A DNA stretch of 64,000 nucleotides from Candidatus Altimarinota bacterium (GTDB taxonomy: Bacteria > Patescibacteriota > Gracilibacteria > UBA4473): positions 152,936 to 216,935 of the forward strand of contig JAHDHX010000002.1 of assembly GCA_020631075.1 (NCBI GenBank), read 5' to 3'. Made by a program: the position numbers and the translations under genes. The notes under the pieces were generated by a model. The model was not told the origin of the DNA. It was given only the letters and a program-made list of their open reading frames with translations, and did not search any database. Position 1 is the stretch's first letter; each line of letters starts with the position of its first letter. Positions 52,485 through 59,216 of this stretch are shown piece after piece.

Positions 52485-52547
52485 TTATTTTTTCATGACA
52501 TAGACAACGAAAGCGAGGCCGAAGAGTAGGAGAAGGTAGAGGATCAT
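52485..52547 (-). CDS. Small single-TM peptide, 20 aa
   Basis: Reads MILYLLLLFGLAFVVYVMKK, a hydrophobic helix with a positively charged end. Its ATG overlaps the TGA of the SOUL gene (ATGA) and its TAA lies 4 nt before the mutM start, so it is placed like a real operon gene with translational coupling. Too short for homology; no function is claimed. Small membrane proteins of this kind often bind and tune larger membrane proteins. Confidence 0.6.
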   Translation of the reverse strand: MILYLLLLFGLAFVVYVMKK

Positions 52548-53197
52548 GGTGTGGGGGGGAGGCGGAAAAGGATTTCATTACGCCGTAGGGCGGGCAGAGT
52601 GCTGGGGGGGTCGTAGTAGGCGAAGTCAAACTGGGCGCTGGGCGCGGTGTCGGGTGTGAGGTGCCCGTCGCGGATGAGAGCGGTGGTGAAGGTCTGAATG
52701 GCTTGGTCGGTGGTGGCTTGCCTGGCACCGCTGTAGGTGAAGACGGCGAAGCGGCCGCCTGGGTGCTCGACGACTTCGACGCGGGGGTCGTCGGGGGTGG
52801 GGACGGAGTCAAGCCGCCACTGGGGCGGGAGGGAAAAGATGACTGTGCGGGTGTCGCTGCCTGCGGTGGGGGCGGCTTGGTCGAGGACGGGGGTGGTCAT
52901 AGCGATGGGTTGGGGCTGGCCGTCGGGGCCAGCGTTGCCACCGAAGATATAGCCAGCGAGCCGTCGGAAGCCTTCGTTGAGGTGGTCGCCGTCGCTGAGG
53001 GGGACTTCGGTCTGGGCGACGAGGTAGGGGGCGTATTGGCGGATCTGGTAGTCGGTGGGCTGGGGGTCAGCGACGCGGTAGGGAGGAGTGTCGAGTGAGC
53101 GGACGTAGAGCTGTGAGCCGAGGACGTAGAGGAGGCCAGCGAACAGCAACAAGCCCAGTAGCGTGAAAATCATAGTCCGACGAGTGAGGGAAAACAT
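52544..53197 (-). CDS. SOUL-family heme-binding protein, membrane-anchored
   Basis: 217 aa. An N-terminal TM anchor (MIFTLLGLLLFAGLLYVLGSQLYV, about residues 9-30) precedes a SOUL/HEBP domain: YQIRQYAPYLVAQTEV, GFRRLAGYIFGGN, IAMTTPVL, FSLPPQW, FAVFTYSG and YDPPSTLPALRRNEILFRL, in the family order and at normal length. SOUL proteins bind heme or tetrapyrroles; here the domain would face outside the membrane. Start at the ATG at 53197, about 16 nt downstream of the predicted transcription start. Confidence 0.9.
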   Translation of the reverse strand: MFSLTRRTMIFTLLGLLLFAGLLYVLGSQLYVRSLDTPPYRVADPQPTDYQIRQYAPYLVAQTEVPLSDGDHLNEGFRRLAGYIFGGNAGPDGQPQPIAMTTPVLDQAAPTAGSDTRTVIFSLPPQWRLDSVPTPDDPRVEVVEHPGGRFAVFTYSGARQATTDQAIQTFTTALIRDGHLTPDTAPSAQFDFAYYDPPSTLPALRRNEILFRLPPTP

Positions 53198-53219
53198 GAG
53201 GCGCGGGTGAGTCTGTGCC

Positions 53220-53225
53220 AGTATA
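53220..53225 (-). promoter_or_regulatory. -10 element TATACT of the SOUL operon
   Basis: TATACT on the - strand, 22 nt before the ATG at 53197. No clear -35. Confidence 0.5.
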
Positions 53226-53270
53226 GAGTGTGCGGGGGCGCGGTGGGAGGGCACTTCGCGGAAAAAAAGT

Positions 53271-53299
53271 TTGACCGCAGAAAACTACACTCATAGTAT
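53271..53299 (+). promoter_or_regulatory. Promoter of tRNA-Glu
   Basis: TTGACC (53271-53276), 17-bp spacer, TAGTAT (53294-53299), ending 24 nt before the tRNA. Confidence 0.7.
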
Positions 53300-53323
53300 C
53301 GGCCAGCTCTGAAACACAAACGC

Positions 53324-53398
53324 GGTGCCATCGTCTAGTGGTTAGGACGCCAGGTTTTCATCCTGGTAACCGGGGTTCGATTCCCCGTGGCACTGCCA
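53324..53398 (+). tRNA. tRNA-Glu (anticodon TTC)
   Basis: 75 nt with encoded CCA. Acceptor GGTGCCA pairs with TGGCACT (first pair G:T); D arm GTCTAGTGGTTAGGAC; anticodon arm CCAGGTTTTCATCCTGG with anticodon TTC; T arm CGGGGTTCGATTCCCCG; discriminator G. All cloverleaf elements are present. Confidence 0.95.
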
Positions 53399-53428
53399 AT
53401 CGTCAATCCTCGGAGTAAAATCCTCTTT

Positions 53429-53452
53429 AGCCTCTACACAGAGGCTTTTTTT
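53429..53452 (+). terminator. Terminator of tRNA-Glu
   Basis: AGCCTCT-ACAC-AGAGGCT followed by a T-run. The last codons of the convergent NYN gene lie inside this hairpin. Confidence 0.85.
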
Positions 53453-54093
53453 GAGTTCGACTTTTTGGGGTAGGGTGAGTTGGGGAGTTGGTTGTTTGCG
53501 TAATCTCTTTTGTTGAGGAGGACGATCTTGTCTGCGACAGCTTTTAGGCGATAGCTGAGCTTGGCTTTTAAAGGACGCATGACTGTGCAGGTTATCTGTG
53601 GGTTAATTTCTTTTATCTTTTGGATAACTGGCACCATGTCACCGTCACCTGAAATGAGGTAGAGGGTGTCAAATTCAGCTCGCTCGGCAGCGAGGACAAT
53701 CTCTATTGCCATCCTGACATCCACTTCCTTTTCTTCGTTCATTTCAAGTTTTAACTCTGTGTTTTGAAGCTTCTGTAGTAGGTCTTTTTCAATCTCAGAT
53801 AAGTCTTCTGTTTTAATTTTCTGACTATTTATTGTTTTTATTTTTGAAGAAAATCGACCAGTGTGGGCTTCAAACCCCGTGCGTTTTAGCTCTTTGATGT
53901 ACTTTGCGTGCGTTATCTTTTTTGATTTGTTGCTTGGGTGCATCGTAGTGAAGTAAAGCATTCGCACGATTGCTTCATCTCTTCTTAGGTGTCTTTGTAC
54001 CAAACCGCAAATGTCGAGCCACTTTCGCTTTGTGCTGTGCTGAACGCCACAATATATGTTGTACCCGTCTGCAACAATTAGCACTCTTTTCAT
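53434..54093 (-). CDS. NYN-domain (LabA/DUF88-type) putative ribonuclease
   Basis: 219 aa. PIN-like fold of the NYN family: the first acidic motif is RVLIVADGYNIYCGV, the middle one is in EVDVRMAIEIVLAAE, and the last is DTLYLISGDGDMVPVIQKIKE. These acidic residues form the metal site of NYN nucleases acting on RNA. A Lys-rich insert (about residues 80-120) and a basic tail follow. The gene is AT-richer than its neighbours, suggesting transfer. Its stop codon lies within the tRNA-Glu terminator. A 26-bp inverted repeat sits just upstream of its -10. Confidence 0.88.
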   Translation of the reverse strand: MKRVLIVADGYNIYCGVQHSTKRKWLDICGLVQRHLRRDEAIVRMLYFTTMHPSNKSKKITHAKYIKELKRTGFEAHTGRFSSKIKTINSQKIKTEDLSEIEKDLLQKLQNTELKLEMNEEKEVDVRMAIEIVLAAERAEFDTLYLISGDGDMVPVIQKIKEINPQITCTVMRPLKAKLSYRLKAVADKIVLLNKRDYANNQLPNSPYPKKSNSKKASV

Positions 54094-54105
54094 GGTTTTT
54101 TGAGC

Positions 54106-54142
54106 AATATAGGAACGACTCAGCGCCGCTAAGCGCCGAGTC
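54106..54142 (-). promoter_or_regulatory. NYN gene promoter with operator-like inverted repeat
   Basis: -10 TATATT (54106-54111, complement), about 12 nt before the ATG. Directly upstream, GACTCAGCGC (54117-54126) and GCGCCGAGTC (54133-54142) are inverted copies with one mismatch, covering the -35 zone. A repressor bound there would block the promoter. A second perfect palindrome AGGAAGC-AA-GCTTCCT lies at 54158-54173. Confidence 0.5.
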
Positions 54143-54316
54143 TGTGATGTGGCACAAAGGAAGCAAGCTTCCTCGTAGAGGTTGTGTCACAACTGGTGTA
54201 CTAGTAGCATAGAGGATGGTATTAGCTTTGGTCAAAAGTATTAGTGTGGAAACTTTTGCGTGTCTCAACGTTGGATACTCTTCGCTCCACATTTTAGAAA
54301 AAGTACAAAATTACCT

Positions 54317-54345
54317 TTGCAAAAACAGAAAACTGTGACTATAAT
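54317..54345 (+). promoter_or_regulatory. Near-consensus promoter of an ncRNA candidate
   Basis: TTGCAA (54317-54322), exactly 17 bp, TATAAT (54340-54345). No credible ORF follows before the terminator at 54908-54952. Confidence 0.7.
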
Positions 54346-54350
54346 GATTT

Positions 54351-54952
54351 GAAGCTTGAGGAGAAAAAGTTGCTTCCGCCACCATCAACGCAATGACGAT
54401 GATGCTCTGGTAGAAATAGCGTGACTTTTATCCACTGCTCTTGCTTCGCTTGGATCTTTCACCTGAACGGCCATCTGGAGTCTGCTCTGGTGTGTGAGGT
54501 TGGCGGCAATGTCAGTGATGACGCTTGCTTCTAAACTAAATGCCTAGGGTGCGACAGGGACAAAGATTCCCTGGGTCTCGAGCATATGTTGTGTTCCCTT
54601 CGCGGGGAGGCAAGAAGAGACCGAAATCCAAAACTGACCAGTGCGTATGCACAACAGACTGCTCTCTCGCGTCTGGCTGGTCGATGAGTGTCACGGACTG
54701 CATAAGAAACTGGGTTGTTGGTTTCGCAAGTTTGTGCGCCTCGCTCCTGAGGATTGATAACTGGATTGAGAGTATTTTTACAGTTATGCTCCGTGGTGAC
54801 TCGCCACGAAAAACATTTTGAGTTGTGCTGTCTTTGATATTTACTTGAAGATAGTCTGGACCCCACCTGACCGCTCAGTCAACCCTTGACTGTGAAAGAC
54901 CTACCTGAAAACCCACGTGCCCGAGGCTCACCCCTCAAGCATGTGGGTTTTT
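54351..54952 (+). ncRNA. Unassigned structured ncRNA candidate, ~600 nt
   Basis: Bounded by a near-consensus promoter and a strong terminator, with no protein-like ORF on either strand. The 5' end GCTTGAGG (54354-54361) is fully complementary to CCTCAAGC (54933-54940) at the 3' end, suggesting a closing helix as in RNase P, tmRNA or 6S-type RNAs. Local hairpins include GACCAG ... CTGGTC (about 54635-54683). I looked for RNase P, tmRNA and SRP RNA hallmarks and did not find them. It could also be decayed DNA that kept a promoter by chance. Confidence 0.45.
54908..54952 (+). terminator. Rho-independent terminator of the ncRNA candidate
   Basis: AAAACCCACGTG (54908-54919) pairs with CATGTGGGTTTT (54940-54951), 12 bp with one wobble, followed by T. 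The loop contains most of the segment complementary to the transcript's 5' end. Confidence 0.85.
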
Positions 54953-55037
54953 GCTGTGTGACGTGCGCTACACTGTGGGGCTTGTGAAGGCGATAGGGGC
55001 GGCCTATGGTGGGGGTGATTACTCATTACGCATACAC

Positions 55038-56192
55038 ATGAACGCACACACTACACGGACTGTCTGGGCAGCTGGGTTGAGTTTACTCTTGGTTCCATTG
55101 ACGGCGTGGGGGGCCTTCACGGACGTGCTGCCGACGTCGAGCTTTGCCCCAGCGATAGAGTACGTAGAGTCTGTGGGGGTGGTGGAGGGGTACCAAGATG
55201 GGACGTATCGGCCGCTGAAGCGTCTCAACCGAGCAGAATTTGTGACGATGACGATGCGCGCGGCCCAAGGGGGTGACACGCCGCCTGATTATGATTGGGG
55301 GTATTTCGGTGGGGTGCCGTTTGCGGACATCGAGCCCGCGGCGTGGTATGCGCCGTATCTGTGGCAGGCGACCGTGCGGGGGGTGGTGACGGGGGACGCG
55401 CCAGACGCAGCTACGGGGCTGGGGGACGTGGTGCGGCCCAATGGGGACATAAACTATGCGGAGGCGGCCAAGATAGTGGTCGAGCTGCACGGTGTGCCCG
55501 TGCCGACCCCTGCGCCGAATGAGCGCTGGGCGTGGTACACGGGGTATGTGAAAGCGTTGGCCGCGGTGGACGCCACCCCGCGGGCGGGAATAGGGGCCAG
55601 TGAGGTAGTGACGCGGGCGGACATGGCGGTGATGCTCTATCAGCTGCATCTGGCGGGGTATGCGCCCACACTGCCGCCAGTGGTGATAGAACCGATGGTG
55701 GAAACAGAGATGGGTGCGGTGACGATCGAAGAGTACTTCAGCTATGGGTGTGGGTTTTGCAAGCGGTTGCATGACACGATCGAGACGGTGAAAGCAACCT
55801 CGGCAGTGCCGGTGGTGGTGGAGCTGAAGCATTTTATGATTTACACGCAGTATCGGGCCATTCACCGCGGGCAGGTGTGTGCGGCGGAGCAGGGGGTGGG
55901 GGCGGAGTTTCATGATCGGTACTTTGATGATTACTTCGGGGCGACGGCCCAGAGCACGGCTGAGGCCATTGCCGAAGCGGTGGGGGCAGATATGACCGAC
56001 TTCGCGACGTGTATGGCGTCAGACTTGCCTGATCAGATAATTGCGGCGCACTCCGCCACGGCGCGGAGCCTGAAAGCACGGGGGACGCCCTTCATGCGGC
56101 TGGTGGGCCCTGACGGCAAGACCCGCAATGTGCCTGGGGCTCTCAAACAAGTGGATCTGGAGCGGGTGTTATTGGAAATGTCGCGTTCTTAA
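55038..56192 (+). CDS. SLH-repeat protein fused to a DsbA-like thioredoxin domain
   Basis: 384 aa. Signal peptide (VWAAGLSLLLVPLTAWG), then S-layer homology motifs: FTDVLPTSSFAPAIEYVESVGVVEGYQDGTYRPLKRLNRAEFV (about residues 25-68), a second (FADIEPAAWYAPYLWQATVRGVVTG) and a third around WYTGYVKALAAVDATP. SLH domains bind cell-wall polymers. The C-terminal ~150 residues form a DsbA/DsbG-type fold with YFSYGCGFCKRLHDTIE (CGFC, about residue 239), a large helical insertion, and cis-Pro segment GTPFMRLVGPDGK. So a wall-attached thiol oxidoreductase. Start at the ATG at 55038, where the signal peptide begins. Confidence 0.88.
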   Translation: MNAHTTRTVWAAGLSLLLVPLTAWGAFTDVLPTSSFAPAIEYVESVGVVEGYQDGTYRPLKRLNRAEFVTMTMRAAQGGDTPPDYDWGYFGGVPFADIEPAAWYAPYLWQATVRGVVTGDAPDAATGLGDVVRPNGDINYAEAAKIVVELHGVPVPTPAPNERWAWYTGYVKALAAVDATPRAGIGASEVVTRADMAVMLYQLHLAGYAPTLPPVVIEPMVETEMGAVTIEEYFSYGCGFCKRLHDTIETVKATSAVPVVVELKHFMIYTQYRAIHRGQVCAAEQGVGAEFHDRYFDDYFGATAQSTAEAIAEAVGADMTDFATCMASDLPDQIIAAHSATARSLKARGTPFMRLVGPDGKTRNVPGALKQVDLERVLLEMSRS

Positions 56193-56206
56193 GCACAAGT
56201 AAGACC

Positions 56207-56725
56207 ATGGATATAGTGACGATGCTGCAACGGGCGCCCCTGAGTGTGGGGATCATCATGGCGAACTTGATTGTCTTTGCGCTTAATCACCTCAGTGTGC
56301 TGGGGGCGCCGTACATCATGCGGCCGGGGCGGCTGGACGCAGGCGCGTGGTTGACCCACTGGTCGCACCTGGACTGGTGGCACTTAGGGATGAATTTGCT
56401 GGTGTTTTACCAGATCGGGCCGTTGTTGGAGCTCCGCTTGGGTCCCTTACGGTTTGGGGTGCTGATGATCGCCCTGTGGGGGTTGCTGGTGGGGTTTGGG
56501 TATGTGTTTGGCCGTAACCCGTCGCTGGGGTTTTCGGGGATCGGCCTCGGACTGATGACCTTTGCGGCGCTGGCGCTCTGGGGGCGGGGTGACGTGGGGC
56601 AGGAGCTGTTGACGTGGGTGGGGCTCAACATTGTGATTGGGTTCTTGCCCGGGGTGTCGCTGTTGATGCACGCGGCGGGCGCCGTGAGTGGTGCCCTGCT
56701 GTGGGGGGTGATGCGGTTTATCTGA
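56207..56725 (+). CDS. Rhomboid-family intramembrane protein
   Basis: 172 aa, about six TM helices. HWSHLDWWHLGMNLLVFYQIGPLLE matches the H-x-x-x-N helix of rhomboids; GFSGIGLGLM holds the catalytic Ser in GxSG; SLLMHAAGAVSGALLWG supplies the His of the dyad. The catalytic residues are therefore present and it should be an active serine protease cutting TM segments. It follows the SLH-DsbA gene by 14 nt and is probably in the same operon. Confidence 0.88.
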   Translation: MDIVTMLQRAPLSVGIIMANLIVFALNHLSVLGAPYIMRPGRLDAGAWLTHWSHLDWWHLGMNLLVFYQIGPLLELRLGPLRFGVLMIALWGLLVGFGYVFGRNPSLGFSGIGLGLMTFAALALWGRGDVGQELLTWVGLNIVIGFLPGVSLLMHAAGAVSGALLWGVMRFI

Positions 56726-56850
56726 AGCGGGGGGCGGGCACTGTGCTCTGTTGCCCAAAAAAAGATTTGCGTCACTCCCCTGCTCTTCTTACACTCGTTT
56801 GGCTCTTTGGGGAGACATAAAAACACTGCGTGTACCACGGCTAGTGGCCC

Positions 56851-56880
56851 TTGTCTTGGGTGGCTGGTTGGTAACAGAAT
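56851..56880 (+). promoter_or_regulatory. Possible promoter of tRNA-Val
   Basis: TTGTCT (56851-56856) and CAGAAT (56875-56880), spacer 18 bp, 29 nt before the tRNA. The 184-nt gap after the rhomboid gene otherwise shows nothing. Confidence 0.4.
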
Positions 56881-56909
56881 GTCTCTCAGACAGAGATGCA
56901 AACACACGT

Positions 56910-56986
56910 GGGCGTATAGCTCAGCTGGCTAGAGCACCTCGCTTACACCGAGGGGGTCGCGGGTTCGAGTCCCTCTACGCCCACCA
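56910..56986 (+). tRNA. tRNA-Val (anticodon TAC)
   Basis: 77 nt with encoded CCA. Acceptor GGGCGTA/TACGCCC, D arm GCTCAGCTGGCTAGAGC, anticodon arm CCTCGCTTACACCGAGG with anticodon TAC, T arm GCGGGTTCGAGTCCCTC (first pair weak), discriminator A. No obvious terminator follows. Confidence 0.95.
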
Positions 56987-57154
56987 CTTATACCAAATTT
57001 ATCCTCGTTTCTTTTGGGGTTGATTTTCTTGTTTTTATAATTAATCTATATTCGCTTTTTGAGGTAATCGTTTCCCCTGTGGTCTTGCTCAGATTTGATT
57101 TTTTCATGTTTGGGGAAGGCTTCAGGTGGTTCTGGAGTCTGTAAATCAATAGTC

Positions 57155-57355
57155 ATGAATTGGGAATTTATAGCTATTATTGGCTGCTTAGGGTTTGTTC
57201 TCTTGTTAATGCGATACCTTTTCAGAGTATTTTCTAACAGAGATGGAACCTACACATACGAACAAAAAGTGGTAGCAATCCTACTGTTTTTTGTATTGTT
57301 GTCTTTCATGGCATCACTTGTGTTTGCTGGGTTGGTATCTTTAAAACCCAGCTGA
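57155..57355 (+). CDS. Small two-TM protein, 66 aa
   Basis: Starts MNWEFIAIIGCLGFVLLLMRYLF, then a short polar loop (SNRDGTYTYEQK) and a second TM helix (VVAILLFFVLLSFMASLVFAGLV). No family is recognised. It lies in an AT-rich patch after tRNA-Val, a common integration site for foreign DNA. Start at the ATG at 57155; an in-frame start at 57095 adds a less plausible extension. Confidence 0.5.
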   Translation: MNWEFIAIIGCLGFVLLLMRYLFRVFSNRDGTYTYEQKVVAILLFFVLLSFMASLVFAGLVSLKPS

Positions 57356-57461
57356 TTTATAGCCAGAGAAATGATGTCTCAGGCAAAAACCATTGGGAGC
57401 GAGTCCGTCGATGGTGTGATGCACTTCACATCTCTCTCCACGGCCGCTCCAATTCTCTATT

Positions 57462-57749
57462 TTAGTACTTTCGAAACACGTCACTGTGAGTGCCTGTGCG
57501 TATAACTCTCAGAATGGGGTATTGTTTTTGATATAAAAGCAGCCAGTCTGGTTCGATGTGGCACTCAAAATAGTCCTTGAATTCCCCTTTGAGTCGGTGA
57601 GGGCGATGATGCGGTTTTAAATTGTCTACCAAAATGAGTTGTAAAACTTCATTTAGTTTTGCAAGGGACTTTCCCTGTTACTTTAGTCTTTTTATATCTT
57701 TTTTTGATCGAGAGCTGATGTGAATCTCCCAGTTTTTCTCTTCTAGCAT
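57462..57749 (-). pseudogene. YafQ/RelE-type toxin gene broken by one nonsense codon
   Basis: The frame starts MLEEKNWEIHISSRSKKDIKRLK, hits TAA (57678-57680), and continues without another stop for 71 codons, from QGKSLAKLNEVLQLI through HRLKGEFKDYFECHIEP and DWLLLYQKQYPILRVI to RTGTHSDVF. This is the complete YafQ-like mRNA interferase pattern, including the catalytic His-rich loop and ECHIEPDW. A single base change (probably AAA to TAA) explains the stop. Its ATG overlaps the end of the antitoxin gene by 7 bp, as in intact type II pairs. It should be inactive unless the stop is read through. Confidence 0.85.
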
Positions 57750-57976
57750 GACTCGAGAAATTCGGTGAACTCTTGTGGTGAGTATCGTTCAATATTCTTA
57801 CCTGTTTCAAACTCAGTAATTGACTCAAGACTGGCTTGGTTTAGCTTTTTGCCATTGGCGGGTGACCAGCCGATGGATGACAAGATGAGATCTTTCATAG
57901 AGGTGTCAGCGAGGGCGGCTTTGGTCTTGATGTATCGTTTTTCTTCAGGCGTGAGCGAAAGGGTGAGTGTGGTCAT
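57743..57976 (-). CDS. RelB/DinJ-like antitoxin, ribbon-helix-helix
   Basis: 77 aa. The start MTTLTLSLTPEEKRYIKTKAALADTSMKDLILSSI has the alternating strand and two helices of RHH DNA-binding proteins; the acidic C-terminal half (ESITEFETGKNIERYSPQEFTEFLE) is the kind that wraps a RelE-type toxin. The frame is intact while the toxin is broken. The predicted transcript starts at its ATG. Likely represses its own promoter. Confidence 0.8.
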   Translation of the reverse strand: MTTLTLSLTPEEKRYIKTKAALADTSMKDLILSSIGWSPANGKKLNQASLESITEFETGKNIERYSPQEFTEFLESC

Positions 57977-57982
57977 GTTATT

Positions 57983-58010
57983 ATTATAGGTATCAGTGTT
58001 TCAGTGTCAA
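57983..58010 (-). promoter_or_regulatory. Strong promoter of the toxin-antitoxin operon
   Basis: TTGACA (58005-58010) and TATAAT (57983-57988), both consensus, 16-bp spacer, on the - strand. The -10 ends 6 nt before the ATG, so the mRNA is leaderless. The spacer holds a direct repeat ACACTGA-A-ACACTGA, a plausible antitoxin operator. Confidence 0.8.
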
Positions 58011-58040
58011 AGGGAGTGATGAGCGTATAACTCTTTGAAA

Positions 58041-59216
58041 TTAGTACGGATACAATGTTGTATCGTCCTCAATGGTTTGCTCAACCTGCTGGTCGAAGTT
58101 CCACTGGAAGTGGGTGTGGGTGCGTTGCATCATGTCTGTCCAGTCGGGGTCGTCGAAAAAGTGGCCTGACTGGGGGTAGTAGACGAAGTCGAAGTTTTTT
58201 TGCAGGGTGCGGAGCCGAAAGGCGAGCTCGACCCCCCACTGGGCGGGGACGTCTGTGTCTTTCTCGCCGTCGAGGGCGCCGACGAAGAGTAGGGTGGGGG
58301 TTTGGATTTCATCGAGGTAGGTGCCAGAGGACACCAGTCGCCAGGGGTGCTCACCGTGAGTGGGGGCCTCACCCCAGTGCTCAAGCGTATTGGGTCCGTA
58401 GGGGTAGTCGTGCTTCCAGCGGTTGAAATTATGCCAGGCGTCAGTGTGTGCGGGGGCGTAGAGGGTGGCGGCGTCGAAGGTGGTGGGGTGGGCAGTGAGG
58501 AGATTGAGCCCGATGTCGCCCCCCATGGAGTGGCCAAACAGGGCCAGTCGGTCGCAGTCGGCTTGGGCGGGGCGAGCGGTGCAGAGGGCTTGGATGGCGT
58601 TAAAGCTGTCGACGCTGTAGCCAAGGGTGCCGTCGTAGAGATTGCGCGGGTCGTGCCCCGTGTCTGACCCGGCGTGCTCGCGGTAGTCGCTGTGGAGGAC
58701 GGCGTAGCCGTGGTCAGCAAAAAAGGCGCGCTCACGCGCCATACCGTGGCCAGAGGTGTATTTGTCCAGCGGGTACCAGCCGTGGTTGAGGATGACCACG
58801 GGCCACGGGCCCTCACCCACGGTGGGGTGAGCGTAGACCCCCGTGATGAGCAGCCCGTTGCTGCGGTAGGTGATGTCGTACTCGACGTGGGTGTCGGTGC
58901 GCTGACGTTCGGCGATGAGCTGGAAGTCGGTGCCTATGAGGGGCATCTGGCGGAAGCTCATGATGGTGAGCTCAGGGGGGTGGGGGCTGGGGGGGACGTC
59001 AGGCGCGGGGGGGGCAACCTGAGCAACTGGAGCGACTGAAGCGGGCGGAGGTGGGGAAGGTGGGGTGTAAGTGACAGGTGAGAGTGCCTCGCCCCGAGTG
59101 GTGAGGCTGGTGCTGTCGGTGTGCTGCACGGTGGCTATGACGGTGATGGTGTCGCCTCCCCAGAGAGCGAGGGCTGGGAAAGGGAGGAGTGTGAGTAGGA
59201 GTAGGAGGCGGGTCAT
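58041..59216 (-). CDS. Secreted alpha/beta hydrolase (S9/dienelactone hydrolase-like)
   Basis: 391 aa. Signal peptide (MTRLLLLLTLLPFPALA), a Pro-rich linker (about residues 50-85), then an alpha/beta hydrolase: VVILNHGWYPLDKYTSG (oxyanion region), nucleophile elbow LALFGHSMGGDIGLN (Ser at about 229), acid in LLFVGALDGEKD and His in YYPQSGHFFDD, so the triad is complete. The layout resembles prolyl oligopeptidase-type or dienelactone hydrolases; the substrate is unknown. Start at the ATG at 59216, overlapping the fmt stop (ATGA), so translationally coupled; the longer in-frame reading to 59768 is the shadow of fmt. Confidence 0.88.
   Translation of the reverse strand: MTRLLLLLTLLPFPALALWGGDTITVIATVQHTDSTSLTTRGEALSPVTYTPPSPPPPASVAPVAQVAPPAPDVPPSPHPPELTIMSFRQMPLIGTDFQLIAERQRTDTHVEYDITYRSNGLLITGVYAHPTVGEGPWPVVILNHGWYPLDKYTSGHGMARERAFFADHGYAVLHSDYREHAGSDTGHDPRNLYDGTLGYSVDSFNAIQALCTARPAQADCDRLALFGHSMGGDIGLNLLTAHPTTFDAATLYAPAHTDAWHNFNRWKHDYPYGPNTLEHWGEAPTHGEHPWRLVSSGTYLDEIQTPTLLFVGALDGEKDTDVPAQWGVELAFRLRTLQKNFDFVYYPQSGHFFDDPDWTDMMQRTHTHFQWNFDQQVEQTIEDDTTLYPY

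Noticed and set aside
54351..54952. RNase P RNA, tmRNA or SRP RNA as identity of the ncRNA candidate
   Set aside because: GACCAG...CTGGTC and the GAAGCTT 5' end recall RNase P, but the universal GAGGAAAGTCC and ACAGAA regions are missing; no tRNA-like end for tmRNA; no SRP domain IV hairpin seen.
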